Of a stretch of DNA of 64,000 nt, positions 8,948-17,528 are shown piece after piece. The position numbers were made by a program, and so were the translations under genes. The DNA is from Bordetella genomosp. 10 (lineage in GTDB: Bacteria > Pseudomonadota > Gammaproteobacteria > Burkholderiales > Burkholderiaceae_B), in assembly GCF_002261225.1 (NCBI RefSeq), contig NZ_NEVM01000002.1:186001-250000 (forward strand). The letters are read 5' to 3'. The notes under the pieces were generated by a model. It had not been told where the DNA came from. It was given only the letters and a program-made list of their open reading frames with translations, and did no database searches. Numbering within the stretch: the first letter of the stretch is position 1; every line of letters begins with the position of its first letter.

Positions 8948-10384
8948 ATGCAACGGCTGGGACGCTTGCTGGGCATGGCGGCCATCGCGGCCGGCCTGCT
9001 CGGCGGTTGCGCCAGCGTGCCCGACACCGACCATCTTTCCGGCGCTGAAAGCCAGATCCGGCTCGCCACCGATTCAGGGTGGCTGAACTACCGGCGCGGC
9101 CAGGACATCGTCAAGCAGCTCGACGAGCAGCCCGCCGCCACGGCGCAGGGCGACTTCCTCGCCCGCCACCTGAAGGTGGAGGAAGCCATCAGCGGCGCGC
9201 CGCTGACGATAGGCAACCGCGTCACCCTGCTGGCCGACGGGCCCCGGACCTACGCGGCGATGCTGCGCGACATACGTGCGGCGCGCCAGTACATCCACAT
9301 GGAAAGCTATATCTTCGACGACGACGAGGTCGGGCGGATGTTCGCCGATGCCTTCATCGCCAAGCGCGAAGAGGGCGTGGCCGTGGCGTTGATGGTCGAC
9401 GGCGTGGGCACCATCGGCACCCCGGATGCATTGTTCAAGCGCATGCGCGATGCCGGCGTGAAAGTGGTGGTGTTCAATCCCGTCAATCCCGTGCGCGCCA
9501 AGGCCGGCTGGGCGCCGAACAACCGCGACCATCGCAAGCTGCTGGTGGTGGACGGCAAGGTCGGCTTCCTGGGCGGCATCAACATCAGCGGGGTATACGC
9601 GTCGGCGCCTTCGCGCGGCGGCAGCGCAGGCTCGGCGCTTTCGTTTTCGCGCGGCGGGAAGGCCGACGGCGCCAAGCCGGATGCCGAGACCGCGCCGTGG
9701 CGCGACACGCATATCCGTGTCGAGGGCCCGGCGGTCGGTGAAATCGAGCGCGTCATGCAGCAAGGGTGGACCGAGCAGCACGGCCCGCCGCTCGATGCGC
9801 GCGAATACTATCCCCGCTCGACGCCGGTGGGGCCGACGATGGTGCGCATCGTCGCCAACCGGCCGGGCGACAAGGACGGCTATACGCTGTACCTGACCTT
9901 GATTTCCGCCATCAAGAGCGCGCAGCGTTCCATCCACATCACCATGGCGTACTTCGTTCCCGATCCCGCCTTCGTGCAGGCCTTGACCGAGGCGGCGCAG
10001 CGCGGGGTGGACGTCGGCATGGTCCTGCCCGGCTTCAGCGATTCGTCGCTCGTCTGGCACGCCGGCCGGTCGTACTACACGCAGTTGCTGGAGGCGGGCG
10101 CGCACCTGTATGAACGCCGCGACGCCTTGCTGCACGCCAAGACGGCGGTCATCGACGGGGTGTGGTCCACGGTGGGGTCCAGCAATATGGACTGGCGCAG
10201 CTTCGCCCTGAACTATGAGTTGAACGCGGTCATCCTGGGGCCGGACTTCGGCGGCGAAATGGAGGCGCTGTTCGAGCGCGACGTGGCGGAGGCCACGCCC
10301 GTCACGGCGGAGGGGTGGGCCAAGCGCGGATTCGAAGATCGCTTCATGGAAGCCTTCGCGCGCCTGTTCGAGCGCTGGCTTTAA
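8948..10384 (+). CDS. Phospholipase D-like lipoprotein, probable cardiolipin synthase
   Basis: 478 aa with a lipoprotein signal ending in LLGGC, so anchored in the envelope. Two HKD (PLD) motifs are present: NNRDHRKLLVVDGKVGFLGG in the first half and HAKTAVIDGVWSTVGSSN in the second. This is the two-motif arrangement of ClsB/ClsC-type enzymes that condense phosphatidylglycerol or PE-derived phosphatidyl groups into cardiolipin. Between the motifs a Ser/Gly/Lys-rich insert (about residues 220-245) is unusual. It follows the small envelope-protein genes on the same strand. Substrate choice cannot be read from the sequence. Confidence 0.85.
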   Translation: MQRLGRLLGMAAIAAGLLGGCASVPDTDHLSGAESQIRLATDSGWLNYRRGQDIVKQLDEQPAATAQGDFLARHLKVEEAISGAPLTIGNRVTLLADGPRTYAAMLRDIRAARQYIHMESYIFDDDEVGRMFADAFIAKREEGVAVALMVDGVGTIGTPDALFKRMRDAGVKVVVFNPVNPVRAKAGWAPNNRDHRKLLVVDGKVGFLGGINISGVYASAPSRGGSAGSALSFSRGGKADGAKPDAETAPWRDTHIRVEGPAVGEIERVMQQGWTEQHGPPLDAREYYPRSTPVGPTMVRIVANRPGDKDGYTLYLTLISAIKSAQRSIHITMAYFVPDPAFVQALTEAAQRGVDVGMVLPGFSDSSLVWHAGRSYYTQLLEAGAHLYERRDALLHAKTAVIDGVWSTVGSSNMDWRSFALNYELNAVILGPDFGGEMEALFERDVAEATPVTAEGWAKRGFEDRFMEAFARLFERWL

Positions 10385-10415
10385 ACGCTGGCTTCAGCCT
10401 GTTCGAGCGCTGGCT
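10362..10415 (+). repeat. 19-bp direct duplication spanning the stop of the PLD gene
   Basis: GCCTGTTCGAGCGCTGGCT occurs at 10362-10380, inside the last codons, and again at 10397-10415 beyond the stop. This suggests a local duplication of the gene's 3' end. The second copy encodes nothing in a continuing frame. Confidence 0.85.
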
Positions 10416-10520
10416 CTGGTGTCGCGTCCCGGAGGCTGCATGGGTGCGAACTTCCGGGACGCCGCAAACTTCCAGGAGGCCACATTCGCTAACTCATCGA
10501 TGTGGCTTTCCGGACCGGAC

Positions 10521-10883
10521 TTACTTGCCGTAGCGCGTCTTGGCGTCGGCCATGCACGCATCCTTCGCGTTGCCGGACATGGTGTCGCATTTTTCCTTCG
10601 CGACCTTGTAGTCATTGTCGCGTTTTTCCTTGGTCGCATCGTGGCGCGCCTCGGCCTGTTTCTTGGCCTGCTTGGCATCGGCCTTGGCATTGTCGCGCGT
10701 GGCCTTGGCCTGCTGCTGGCAGACGTCCTTGTCGTTGCCCTTGAGCGCATCGCACCGCTTCTGGTCGGCCTTGTATTGCGTGTCGATTTCCTGCGGCGTC
10801 ATGACGCTCTGTGCCTGGACGGCGCAGGACAGCGCGGACAGGCCGAGCAGGGCGGCCGCGAGCGTGGGTTTGACGATGTTCAT
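10521..10883 (-). CDS. Small secreted Lys/Ala/Asp-rich protein with paired cysteines
   Basis: 120 aa. A signal peptide (MNIVKPTLAAALLGLSALSC, cleavage after AVQA) precedes a highly charged helix of K/A/D/Q repeats (AKADAKQAKKQAEARHDATK). Two similar Cys-containing segments, RCDALKGNDKDVCQQQAK and KCDTMSGNAKDACMADAK, look like an internal duplication and probably form two disulfides. An AAGGAG site precedes the ATG. The function is not recognised. It lies convergently with the PLD gene. Confidence 0.8.
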   Translation of the reverse strand: MNIVKPTLAAALLGLSALSCAVQAQSVMTPQEIDTQYKADQKRCDALKGNDKDVCQQQAKATRDNAKADAKQAKKQAEARHDATKEKRDNDYKVAKEKCDTMSGNAKDACMADAKTRYGK

Positions 10884-11022
10884 GTGCTTCTCCTTTTTGT
10901 CTGCCGTGGCGCCAGGCAGGCGCATCCCGAACTGGCCTCGGCTCATCAATGCACGGCGTGGCGCCGGCTCGCCTCCCTTCAAGCAACCCCCATGCCCATG
11001 CGCGGCGCGGCCGCGCAGGCGG

Positions 11023-11111
11023 AACAAAAAAAGCCCCCACGCCGCGCGGCTATCGCCGCTTGCTGCCCCCAAGGGGGCTTTTTGCCTTGGGGCGGCCCGG
11101 CGGCAAAAAAA
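11023..11111. repeat. 89-nt repeated terminator-like element, copy 1
   Basis: Near-identical to 27140-27228. It contains outer arms AAAAAAGCCCCC and GGGGGCTTTTT enclosing an inner GCGGC/GCCGC hairpin, and ends GGCGGCCCGGCGGCAAAAAAA. With A- and T-runs at opposite sides it could terminate transcription in both directions. This copy lies 57 nt beyond the rpoN stop. Confidence 0.85.
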
Positions 11112-11167
11112 GAGGCGCCGTCGAAACGGCGCCTCTCGTCCGGCCCTCGGGTCCGGTTGGCGGCAGA

Positions 11168-12655
11168 TCAATACTGGCGCCGCATTTCGGCGGGCGGATA
11201 CTTCAGTTGGCCGCGATACTTGGACACCGTGCGGCGCGCGACCACGACGCCTTGCTCGCCGAGCTTCTGCGCGAGGTCGACGTCGGACAAAGGCGAATTG
11301 CTGTCTTCGCCGTCGATCATTTCCTTGATCAGGGCGCGCACCGCGGCGGCCGAGCAACTGCCGCCGGTGTCGGTGTACAGCTCGCGCGAGAAGAAGTGCT
11401 TGAACTCGAAGATGCCGCGCGGCGTCGCCATGTACTTGTTGCTGGTGGCGCGCGAGACCGTCGATTCGTGGATCTCCAGTTCGTCGGCGATCTCGCGCAG
11501 CATCAGCGGCCGCAGCGCGATTTCCCCGTATTCGAAGAAGGTCTGCTGGCGCAGCACGATGGCCTCGGCCACGCGCTGTATGGTGCTGTAGCGCTGCTCG
11601 ACGTTGCGGATCAGCCAGCGCGCTTCCTGCAGCTCCTGCGCCATCGGCGAGCGATCGCTGTAGCGCGCGCTGCGGAACAGGTCGGCATAGGCGCGATGCA
11701 GGCGCGCGCGCGGCATGGAGGCGCGATTGGGCGTGACGATCCATTGCCCGTTGAATTTGTGCACCATCACGTCCGGCACGATATAGCTGGAGTCGGGCTT
11801 GGCGTAGCGCAGGCCGGGACGGGGATCGAGACTGCGGATCAGGGCGCAGGCGCCGCGCAGGTCGTCGTCGCTGCATTGGCAGGTGCGGCCCAGGCCGGAG
11901 AAGTCGTGCTTGCCGAGGCGTTCCAGTTCGTTGGCCACGATGTGCAGCGCCAGTTCCCGCCCGTCGGTTTCCGGCGGCAAGGCCTGCAATTGCAAGGTCA
12001 GGCACTCCGCCAGGTTGCGCGCGGCGATGCCGGGCACGTCCAGTTGCTGCACCAGCTTCAACGCGACTTCCCACTCTTCGCGCTCCGGCGGCGGATCGAA
12101 GGCGCCTTCGCCGGCCAGTTCCTCGAGATCGGTGCGCAGATAGCCGTCCTCGTCCAGGCCCTCGATGACGTAGGCGGCCAGCAGGCGGTCGCGTTCGGCC
12201 AGGCGGTAGCTGCACAATTCGTTGCTCAGGTGGTCGCGCAGGTCGAGGATGCTGCGCGCCCATTGGCCGACGTCGGTCTCGCCGTCGCCGGTGCCGCGCG
12301 CGGCCGGATAGTCGCCGGAATACTCCGTCTGCGGGTCCGGCAATTCGGGTAGTTCGGTCACCGCTTCGGCGGGAATCTCGGCGGTCGAGACGGTTATGCC
12401 GTCCATGTCCGCCACGGCCGACGGGGTAGCCAGGGCCTCCACGGCGATCGCCTGTTCGGCCTCGCCGGCGGGCGCATCCGCTTGCGGGGGGCCGTCGTCT
12501 TCCACTTCTTCCAGGAAGGGATTGGTGGCCAACGCTTGTTCGATTTCGTGGGTGAATTCAAGCGCGGACATTTGCAGCAGTTTTACGGACTGCTGCAAGC
12601 GGGGGGTCAGGCTGGTCTGCTGCCGGGCCCTCAACTCGTAAGTGGCTTGTGCCAA
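11168..12655 (-). CDS. rpoN: RNA polymerase sigma-54 factor
   Basis: Sigma-54, about 495 aa, directing core polymerase to -24/-12 promoters. The N-terminal activator-interacting region (TPRLQQSVKLLQMSALEF) is followed by an acidic linker, the core-binding domain, an HTH and the C-terminal RpoN box ARRTVSKYR. I place the start at TTG 12655 (GGAGA eight bases upstream), because the family motif begins right after it and longer starts add non-conserved sequence. Two sigma-54 activator genes lie within 4 kb. The usual lptB-hpf-ptsN neighbours are absent, so it may be a second rpoN paralogue. Confidence 0.93.
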   Translation of the reverse strand: MAQATYELRARQQTSLTPRLQQSVKLLQMSALEFTHEIEQALATNPFLEEVEDDGPPQADAPAGEAEQAIAVEALATPSAVADMDGITVSTAEIPAEAVTELPELPDPQTEYSGDYPAARGTGDGETDVGQWARSILDLRDHLSNELCSYRLAERDRLLAAYVIEGLDEDGYLRTDLEELAGEGAFDPPPEREEWEVALKLVQQLDVPGIAARNLAECLTLQLQALPPETDGRELALHIVANELERLGKHDFSGLGRTCQCSDDDLRGACALIRSLDPRPGLRYAKPDSSYIVPDVMVHKFNGQWIVTPNRASMPRARLHRAYADLFRSARYSDRSPMAQELQEARWLIRNVEQRYSTIQRVAEAIVLRQQTFFEYGEIALRPLMLREIADELEIHESTVSRATSNKYMATPRGIFEFKHFFSRELYTDTGGSCSAAAVRALIKEMIDGEDSNSPLSDVDLAQKLGEQGVVVARRTVSKYRGQLKYPPAEMRRQY

Positions 12656-12950
12656 TTGCTGTCTCCGTAAAGCGGGTCGGGAAACGCTTTCACCGACGTC
12701 TGTCAAAGACTTAAAGCAAGGTTCATGCCAATTTTCAAAACGCCCTTGGATTTTTGGGCGGATCGCGGCAAACCCGCGCCAATGCTGGCTTTGCGCGGCA
12801 CGGCGGATGCTGGCCGGGCACCAGGAGGGGCGCCGGGAACGCCGGCCGGCCATTCGCGGGCTGGCGGAATTACCACGTCCGTGTAAGAACTTCAGCAATC
12901 AGCGGCGGCAGGGGCCATGGGTGGCGCGGCCCCTGGCGCGGGAGCTCGCC

Positions 12951-13454
12951 ATGACAGACAAGCAGATCGAACCCGGGCGCGGCCCGGTGCCCGTGGGCAC
13001 GCCGGCCGAGAGCCGCATCGTGGGATCCGGCAAGCGCTCGTCCACCGGGCCCGGGCCGGCCGTCATGGCGGCTCGGACCCTGGAAGGCAACGACGTGCTG
13101 AATCTTGCCGGCGAGAAGCTGGGGGTATTGCAGGAGATCATGCTGGATGTCCCCAGCGGCCGCATCGCCTACGCGGTGCTGGAGCGGGGCGGCATCATGG
13201 GCATCGGCGACAAGCTTTTCGCGATTCCGTGGACCGCCCTGACCCTGGACACCGACCGCAAGTGCTTCCTGCTCGATATGGACCTGGAACGGCTGCGGCA
13301 GGCCGCCGGCTTCGACAAGGACAACTGGCCCGCTTCGGCGGACGAGGCGTGGGCGGCGTTGAAAGGGGGAGCAGCGGGAGGGGCGGCATCCCCAGCATCC
13401 CCGGGGCAAGGGCCGGTGGGATCGGGCGCCGACCCCGGGCAGATATTCGACTGA
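12951..13454 (+). CDS. PRC-barrel domain protein
   Basis: 167 aa. A PRC-barrel fold spans about residues 40-110: LEGNDVLNLAGEKLGVLQEI, then IAYAVLERGGIMGIGDKLFA and IPWTALTLD. Flexible G/S/P-rich stretches flank it on both sides. Such soluble proteins are widespread in Burkholderiales and are often stress-linked; the ligand is unknown. Start 12951 has GGAG eight bases upstream, whereas longer in-frame starts run through the rpoN promoter region. The stop codon overlaps a 14-bp tandem repeat. Confidence 0.85.
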   Translation: MTDKQIEPGRGPVPVGTPAESRIVGSGKRSSTGPGPAVMAARTLEGNDVLNLAGEKLGVLQEIMLDVPSGRIAYAVLERGGIMGIGDKLFAIPWTALTLDTDRKCFLLDMDLERLRQAAGFDKDNWPASADEAWAALKGGAAGGAASPASPGQGPVGSGADPGQIFD

Positions 13455-13490
13455 GGAATAGCGCCTGAGGGCCAGCGACTGAGGAACAGC
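13449..13490 (+). repeat. Three 14-bp tandem repeats over the PRC-barrel stop codon
   Basis: Units GACTGAGGAATAGC, GCCTGAGGGCCAGC and GACTGAGGAACAGC follow one another without gap. The first contains the gene's TGA. One of several such loci in this window. Confidence 0.85.
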
Positions 13491-13503
13491 TATTCGGCCG
13501 GGA

Positions 13504-14583
13504 TCAGCCGCGCGAGGCGGCCGTCTCGTAGGTGCCCAGCCGGTTGTATAGCGTCTTCAGGCTGATGCCCAGGGTGCGCGCGGTGCGCCGCTTGTCGCCC
13601 TGATGGTGGGCCAGGGTGGCGAGGATCAGGTCCTGCTGGGCCTGCATCAGCGACGTGCCGACGGCCATCCGCACGCTGCCGGTTTCCGTCGCGGCCGCCT
13701 TCGCGGGCTTGCGCGCGGCGGCCAGGGCCGGGATTTCCACCTCGTCGTCCGCCATGATGAAGGCCCGGTGCACGGTATTCTTCAGCTCGCGCACGTTGCC
13801 CGGCCAGTCGTAGGCGGCCAGGGCCTCCATGCTGCCCTTGGCGAACACCTTGGCGCTGCCTTCGGCGGCATTGAATCCGTCCAGGAAGCGCTGCGCCAGG
13901 TAGGGCACGTCCTCCATGCGCTCGCGCAGCGGCGGCACCCGCAGGGGCACTACCGCCAGGCGGTAAAGCAGGTCTTCGCGGAACTGGCCCTGTTCCACCG
14001 CGGCGTAGGGGTCCCGGTTGGTGGCCGCGACGATGCGCACGTCCACCTCGACCGGGTGCAGGCCGCCCACCCGGTGGAACACCCCGGTTTCCAGCACGCG
14101 CAGCAATTGGACCTGCATGTCCAGCGGCATTTCCGTGACTTCGTCCAGGAACAGGGTGCCGCCCGTGGCATGCTCGAAATAGCCGATGTTCTGCGCCACC
14201 GCCCCGGTGAAGCTGCCTTTTTCATGGCCGAACAATTCCGCCTCGATCAGCGAGGGCGGAATGGCGCCACAGTTGACGGGAACGAAAGGCTGGCCGGCGC
14301 GCTGGCTGCCCGTGTGGATGGCCCGCGCCACCAGTTCCTTGCCGCAACCGCTCTCGCCCACGACGAGGACGCTCGCCTCCGTGGTGGCGACCTTCTCGAT
14401 CTGCTGCGCCAGTTGCTGCATTGCGGGACAGCGGCCCATGGCGGCGGGTTCGGGAACGGCGGGGCGGTCGACGCGCGACGCGTTCCTGCGCGTCGAAGAG
14501 GAGCTGGGCATGGGGTTTGAACCTTTCCTGGATGCTATACCCGCCTGCTTATATGGCGGGACTATCTTGTTCATCGTACTCAT
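13504..14583 (-). CDS. Sigma-54 activator without receiver domain (AAA+ and Fis HTH)
   Basis: Enhancer-binding protein, about 359 aa. After a short non-conserved N-terminus comes the AAA+ domain with Walker A GESGCGKE, the sigma-54 contact loop GSFTGA, Walker [14 protein letters not shown] and the arginine finger region. A Fis-type HTH follows ([22 protein letters not shown]). It has no receiver or other sensory domain, like PspF, so it must be controlled by a partner protein or by expression. ATG 14583 was chosen; an internal ATG 14511 is also possible. It is divergent from, and strongly resembles, the response regulator at 14829. Confidence 0.9.
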   Translation of the reverse strand: MSTMNKIVPPYKQAGIASRKGSNPMPSSSSTRRNASRVDRPAVPEPAAMGRCPAMQQLAQQIEKVATTEASVLVVGESGCGKELVARAIHTGSQRAGQPFVPVNCGAIPPSLIEAELFGHEKGSFTGAVAQNIGYFEHATGGTLFLDEVTEMPLDMQVQLLRVLETGVFHRVGGLHPVEVDVRIVAATNRDPYAAVEQGQFREDLLYRLAVVPLRVPPLRERMEDVPYLAQRFLDGFNAAEGSAKVFAKGSMEALAAYDWPGNVRELKNTVHRAFIMADDEVEIPALAAARKPAKAAATETGSVRMAVGTSLMQAQQDLILATLAHHQGDKRRTARTLGISLKTLYNRLGTYETAASRG

Positions 14584-14744
14584 CAAGAATACCTGTCATT
14601 GCAAGCACTTGAAAGCAGATGAAAATCTTAGCCATCTGTACGAATTGATTACGATTATTGGGCTAGCGCCAAGATAAGCTTCGCTGCGGATTGCGTCTGT
14701 GACACCCATTTGGCTAGCGGTGGGCAGAGACGCCGACCGGCTAA

Positions 14745-14760
14745 AATACCAGATGGTATT
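14745..14760. promoter_or_regulatory. Palindrome AATACC-AGAT-GGTATT in the divergent activator promoter region
   Basis: Perfect 6-bp arms with a 4-bp spacer, overlapping a TAAAAT -10-like hexamer (14742-14747) about 80 nt upstream of the response-regulator gene. It is a candidate operator or enhancer site; which protein binds it is unknown. Confidence 0.45.
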
Positions 14761-14828
14761 CCTCCCGCGCGGACGGAAGACGCGCGCGGCAGGGGAGAAA
14801 AAGATCGTATTCCAGGGAAATATTGCGC

Positions 14829-16220
14829 ATGCCACATGTTTTGATCGTCGATGATGAATCGCCCGTGCGGACCGCACTGGCGGAAATTGTCAAAGACGAG
14901 GGTTTCACCGTTGCGCAGGCCAGTGACTTGCGCGAAGCGAAGATACAGATATTGAGACAGGCGCCGGACCTGGTGCTGTCCGATCTCCAGCTTCCCGATG
15001 GCAATGGTCTGGACATTTTCCAGGCGCTCAGCTCGCCCAATGTGGACGTGGTGTTCATTACGGGGCATGCGAGCGTGGAAAGCGCGGTGGATGCCCTGCG
15101 TCTGGGCGCTATCGACTACCTGCTCAAGCCGGTGAATATCCAGCGCCTGAAAATGGTGCTGGGCCGCATGCCGCGCAACGCGGACCTGTCGCCCTGGGGC
15201 GGCCCCTTCGAGGAGGACGGCCGCTTCGGCAAGATGCTGGGCCGGTCCGAGCCGATGAAGCTGCTGTACAAGCAGATCGCCAAGGTCGCGCCGACGGAGG
15301 CGACGGTGCTGCTGATGGGCGATAGCGGCACCGGCAAGGAGCTGGCGGCGCAGGCCATCCACGAGTTGAGCGCGCGCCGCAAGGGGCCTTTCCTGCCCGT
15401 GAACTGTGGGGCCATTTCGCCCAACCTGATCGAAAGCGAGATGTTCGGCCACGAGCGCGGCAGTTTCACGGGCGCCGACCGGCAGCACAAGGGATATTTC
15501 GAAAGGGCCGCGGGCGGCACCCTGTTCCTGGACGAGATCACCGAAATGCCGGTCGACCTGCAGGTCAAGCTGCTGCGGGTGCTGGAGACCGGGCTGTTCA
15601 TGCGCGTCGGCACCAACCGGGAGATCGCCAGCGACGTGCGCGTGGTGGCGGCGACCAACCGCAATCCCGAGGAAGCCGTGGCCGAAGGCAAGCTGCGGGA
15701 GGACCTCTATCACCGCCTGAATGTGTTTCCGGTGGAATTGCCGCCGTTGCGCGAGCGCGGCGACGACGTCCTGCTCATCGCGCAGCGCTACCTGGACATC
15801 CTCAACAAGGAGCGCGGCGCGGATAAGAAGTTCACCTCGGGCACGCTGGACGCCATGCGCCGGCACGCCTGGCCGGGCAACGTGCGGGAACTGAAGAACT
15901 ACGTGCATCGCGCCTTCATCCTGGCCGATGACAACGAGATCCGCGCCAATGTCGTGCCCTTGCAGATGGCGCCGGAAAAGGCGTCGGCGGGCACGCAGAT
16001 CACCGTGCCGGTGGGCGTGCCCCTGGCCGATGCCGACCGCCAGTTGATTTTCGCCACGCTGGAGCAGTGCGGCGGGGTCAAGAAGCACGCCGCGGAGATC
16101 CTGGGCATCAGCCTGAAGACCCTCTACAACCGCCTGGAAGAGTATGCGGCGGCCGGCTACTTCCCCAAGGTGTCCGACGGCGCCGGCAAGGGCGAGACCG
16201 CGTTGAGCGAGTCGAAATAG
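14829..16220 (+). CDS. NtrC-family response regulator (receiver, AAA+, Fis HTH)
   Basis: 463 aa. The receiver domain spans residues 1-120: acidic DDE near 9-11, phospho-acceptor Asp in LVLSDLQLPDGNG, Thr in VFITGHAS and Lys in YLLKPVN. The AAA+ domain has GDSGTGKE, GSFTGA (sigma-54 contact) and [13 protein letters not shown], and a C-terminal Fis HTH follows ([20 protein letters not shown]). No histidine kinase gene is adjacent, so it is an orphan regulator acting with RpoN. ATG 14829 begins the receiver exactly; the upstream TTG is not needed. Confidence 0.92.
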   Translation: MPHVLIVDDESPVRTALAEIVKDEGFTVAQASDLREAKIQILRQAPDLVLSDLQLPDGNGLDIFQALSSPNVDVVFITGHASVESAVDALRLGAIDYLLKPVNIQRLKMVLGRMPRNADLSPWGGPFEEDGRFGKMLGRSEPMKLLYKQIAKVAPTEATVLLMGDSGTGKELAAQAIHELSARRKGPFLPVNCGAISPNLIESEMFGHERGSFTGADRQHKGYFERAAGGTLFLDEITEMPVDLQVKLLRVLETGLFMRVGTNREIASDVRVVAATNRNPEEAVAEGKLREDLYHRLNVFPVELPPLRERGDDVLLIAQRYLDILNKERGADKKFTSGTLDAMRRHAWPGNVRELKNYVHRAFILADDNEIRANVVPLQMAPEKASAGTQITVPVGVPLADADRQLIFATLEQCGGVKKHAAEILGISLKTLYNRLEEYAAAGYFPKVSDGAGKGETALSESK

Positions 16221-16269
16221 CCCGGCCGCGTACAGGCGGGCAAGGCGTACGGCGCTGAAACTGGATCGC

Positions 16270-16300
16270 GGGGCGGCTCGATGGCCGCCCCGTTCGTTTC
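16270..16300 (+). terminator. Probable terminator after the NtrC-type regulator
   Basis: GGGGCGGC / GCCGCCCC stem with a 6-nt loop, followed by GTTCGTTTCC, 50 nt beyond the stop. The U-tract is weak. Confidence 0.5.
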
Positions 16301-16393
16301 CGGCGCCGGCATCCCGCTTGCTGTTTTCCCACCTCCAGCCGCCGCGCCATGACGCGCGCGGCGGCCCGCACGAACGCACAACGGAGGTGCAAC

Positions 16394-16948
16394 ATGGCCG
16401 AAGCATTGAACAACGTGGCCGTCGCCATTCTGGCGGTGGACGGTTTCGAACAGGCGGAATTGCTGGAGCCGCGCAAGGCGCTGCAGGCGGCCGGCGCGCG
16501 CGTGGCGGTGATTTCCGCCGGCAAGGGCAAGATCCAGGGTTTCCGGCACACCGACAAGGGCGAGCAGGTCGAGGTCGACCAGACCTTCGCGGAGGCCGAC
16601 CCCGACCGGTTCGCGGCGGTGGTGCTGCCGGGCGGCGTGGTCAACGCGGACGCCATCCGCATGGATCCCAAGGCGCGGGACTTCGTGAAGCGCATGCAGG
16701 ACACGGGCAAGCCGCTGGCCGTGATCTGCCACGGGGCCTGGCTGCTGGTCTCGGCGGATCTGGTGCGCGGCCGCACCCTGACGAGCTGGCCCTCGCTGCA
16801 GGACGACCTGCGCAATGCCGGCGCGAAGTGGGAAGACAAGGAAGTGGTGGTCGACGGGAACTGGATCAGCAGCCGCAAGCCCGATGACCTGCCGGCGTTC
16901 AACCGGGAATTGCTCAAGCAGTTGCAGGGAGCGGCGCAGGCGGCCTGA
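16394..16948 (+). CDS. PfpI/DJ-1 family protein (type 1 glutamine amidotransferase-like)
   Basis: 184 aa cytoplasmic protein of the PfpI/YhbO group, reported as proteases or glyoxalase/deglycase-type stress proteins. The nucleophile elbow AVICHGAWLLVSADLV supplies Cys and His. FAAVVLPGGVVNADAIR and a conserved N-terminal VAILAVDGFEQAELLEP with its acidic residue are also present. ATG 16394 has an ACGGAGGTG ribosome site; the longer frame start at 16349 lacks one. No operon partner is evident. Substrate is uncertain. Confidence 0.88.
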   Translation: MAEALNNVAVAILAVDGFEQAELLEPRKALQAAGARVAVISAGKGKIQGFRHTDKGEQVEVDQTFAEADPDRFAAVVLPGGVVNADAIRMDPKARDFVKRMQDTGKPLAVICHGAWLLVSADLVRGRTLTSWPSLQDDLRNAGAKWEDKEVVVDGNWISSRKPDDLPAFNRELLKQLQGAAQAA

Positions 16949-16954
16949 GCCGTC

Positions 16955-16978
16955 CCCGCTCCCGTTCCCGTTCCCGTT
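16955..16978 (+). repeat. Hexamer tandem repeat between two genes
   Basis: CCCGCT followed by three copies of CCCGTT, lying between the PfpI gene stop and the convergent acidic-protein gene. Confidence 0.8.
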
Positions 16979-16985
16979 CAGTGGC

Positions 16986-17369
16986 TCAACCGCCGTTGCG
17001 CACGGGATTGGGCCGCGTATGGGCCAGGCCGGCGTCCTCGTCGCCGACCACCCGGTCCATGCCGATGTCGCGGGCCGGGCTGTCGCCCTGGTCGTTCTCG
17101 ACGTCGGCGCGTTCGCCCGTGCCCATGGAGTCGGTGTCGGTATCGGGCGCATCGGGGCCGAGGTCGCTGCCCGAATCCGAGGAGTCGCCGGGACCGAGCG
17201 CCCGGTTGCCGTGGCCCGGCGGCAGGCCGGCCGCGGCGTCGGCGATGTCCGCCGTGTCCAGCGGATCGACCACGCCCACGGGATCGTCGTCGTATAACTC
17301 CTCGTCGTTGTCCTGGGCGTCGTTGTCCTGGTCCGGGTTGGCCTGGTAGATGGGTTTGCGGGGTGCCAT
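16986..17369 (-). CDS. Small acidic, low-complexity hypothetical protein
   Basis: 127 aa, not recognised. After a basic start (MAPRKPIYQANP) it becomes very rich in Asp and Gly: DQDNDAQDNDEELYDDDP, then DPLDTADIADAAAGLPPGHG and a DTDTDSMGTGE stretch. No Cys, no membrane segment, probably disordered. ATG 17369 has an AGGAAGG ribosome site; longer in-frame starts do not. Codon choice fits its neighbours, which argues for a real gene. Function is unknown. Confidence 0.65.
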   Translation of the reverse strand: MAPRKPIYQANPDQDNDAQDNDEELYDDDPVGVVDPLDTADIADAAAGLPPGHGNRALGPGDSSDSGSDLGPDAPDTDTDSMGTGERADVENDQGDSPARDIGMDRVVGDEDAGLAHTRPNPVRNGG

Positions 17370-17528
17370 GGCTGCCTTCCTGCGGCGCGGGGCCGCGGTC
17401 ATTGAGGGCCGGCGCGCGGGCCGGGGTCGTTTTTGCCCCAGCAAGACCTATGCCCCGGGGGGCGGCGACAGCATGTCCTGTCGCGGCGCCCGGGGCGGCA
17501 GGACCCTCTCGCCTCGATGCCGGAAGGC

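Noticed and set aside
10521..12263. Long frame joining the Cys-containing small protein with sequence antisense to rpoN
   Set aside because: Only the last 120 codons, after a good ribosome site and signal peptide, look genuine; the rest is rpoN in another frame.
13504..16220. Sigma-54 (-24/-12) promoter near the activators
   Set aside because: I looked for TGGCAC-N5-TTGCA-like sequences in the divergent gap and found no convincing match.
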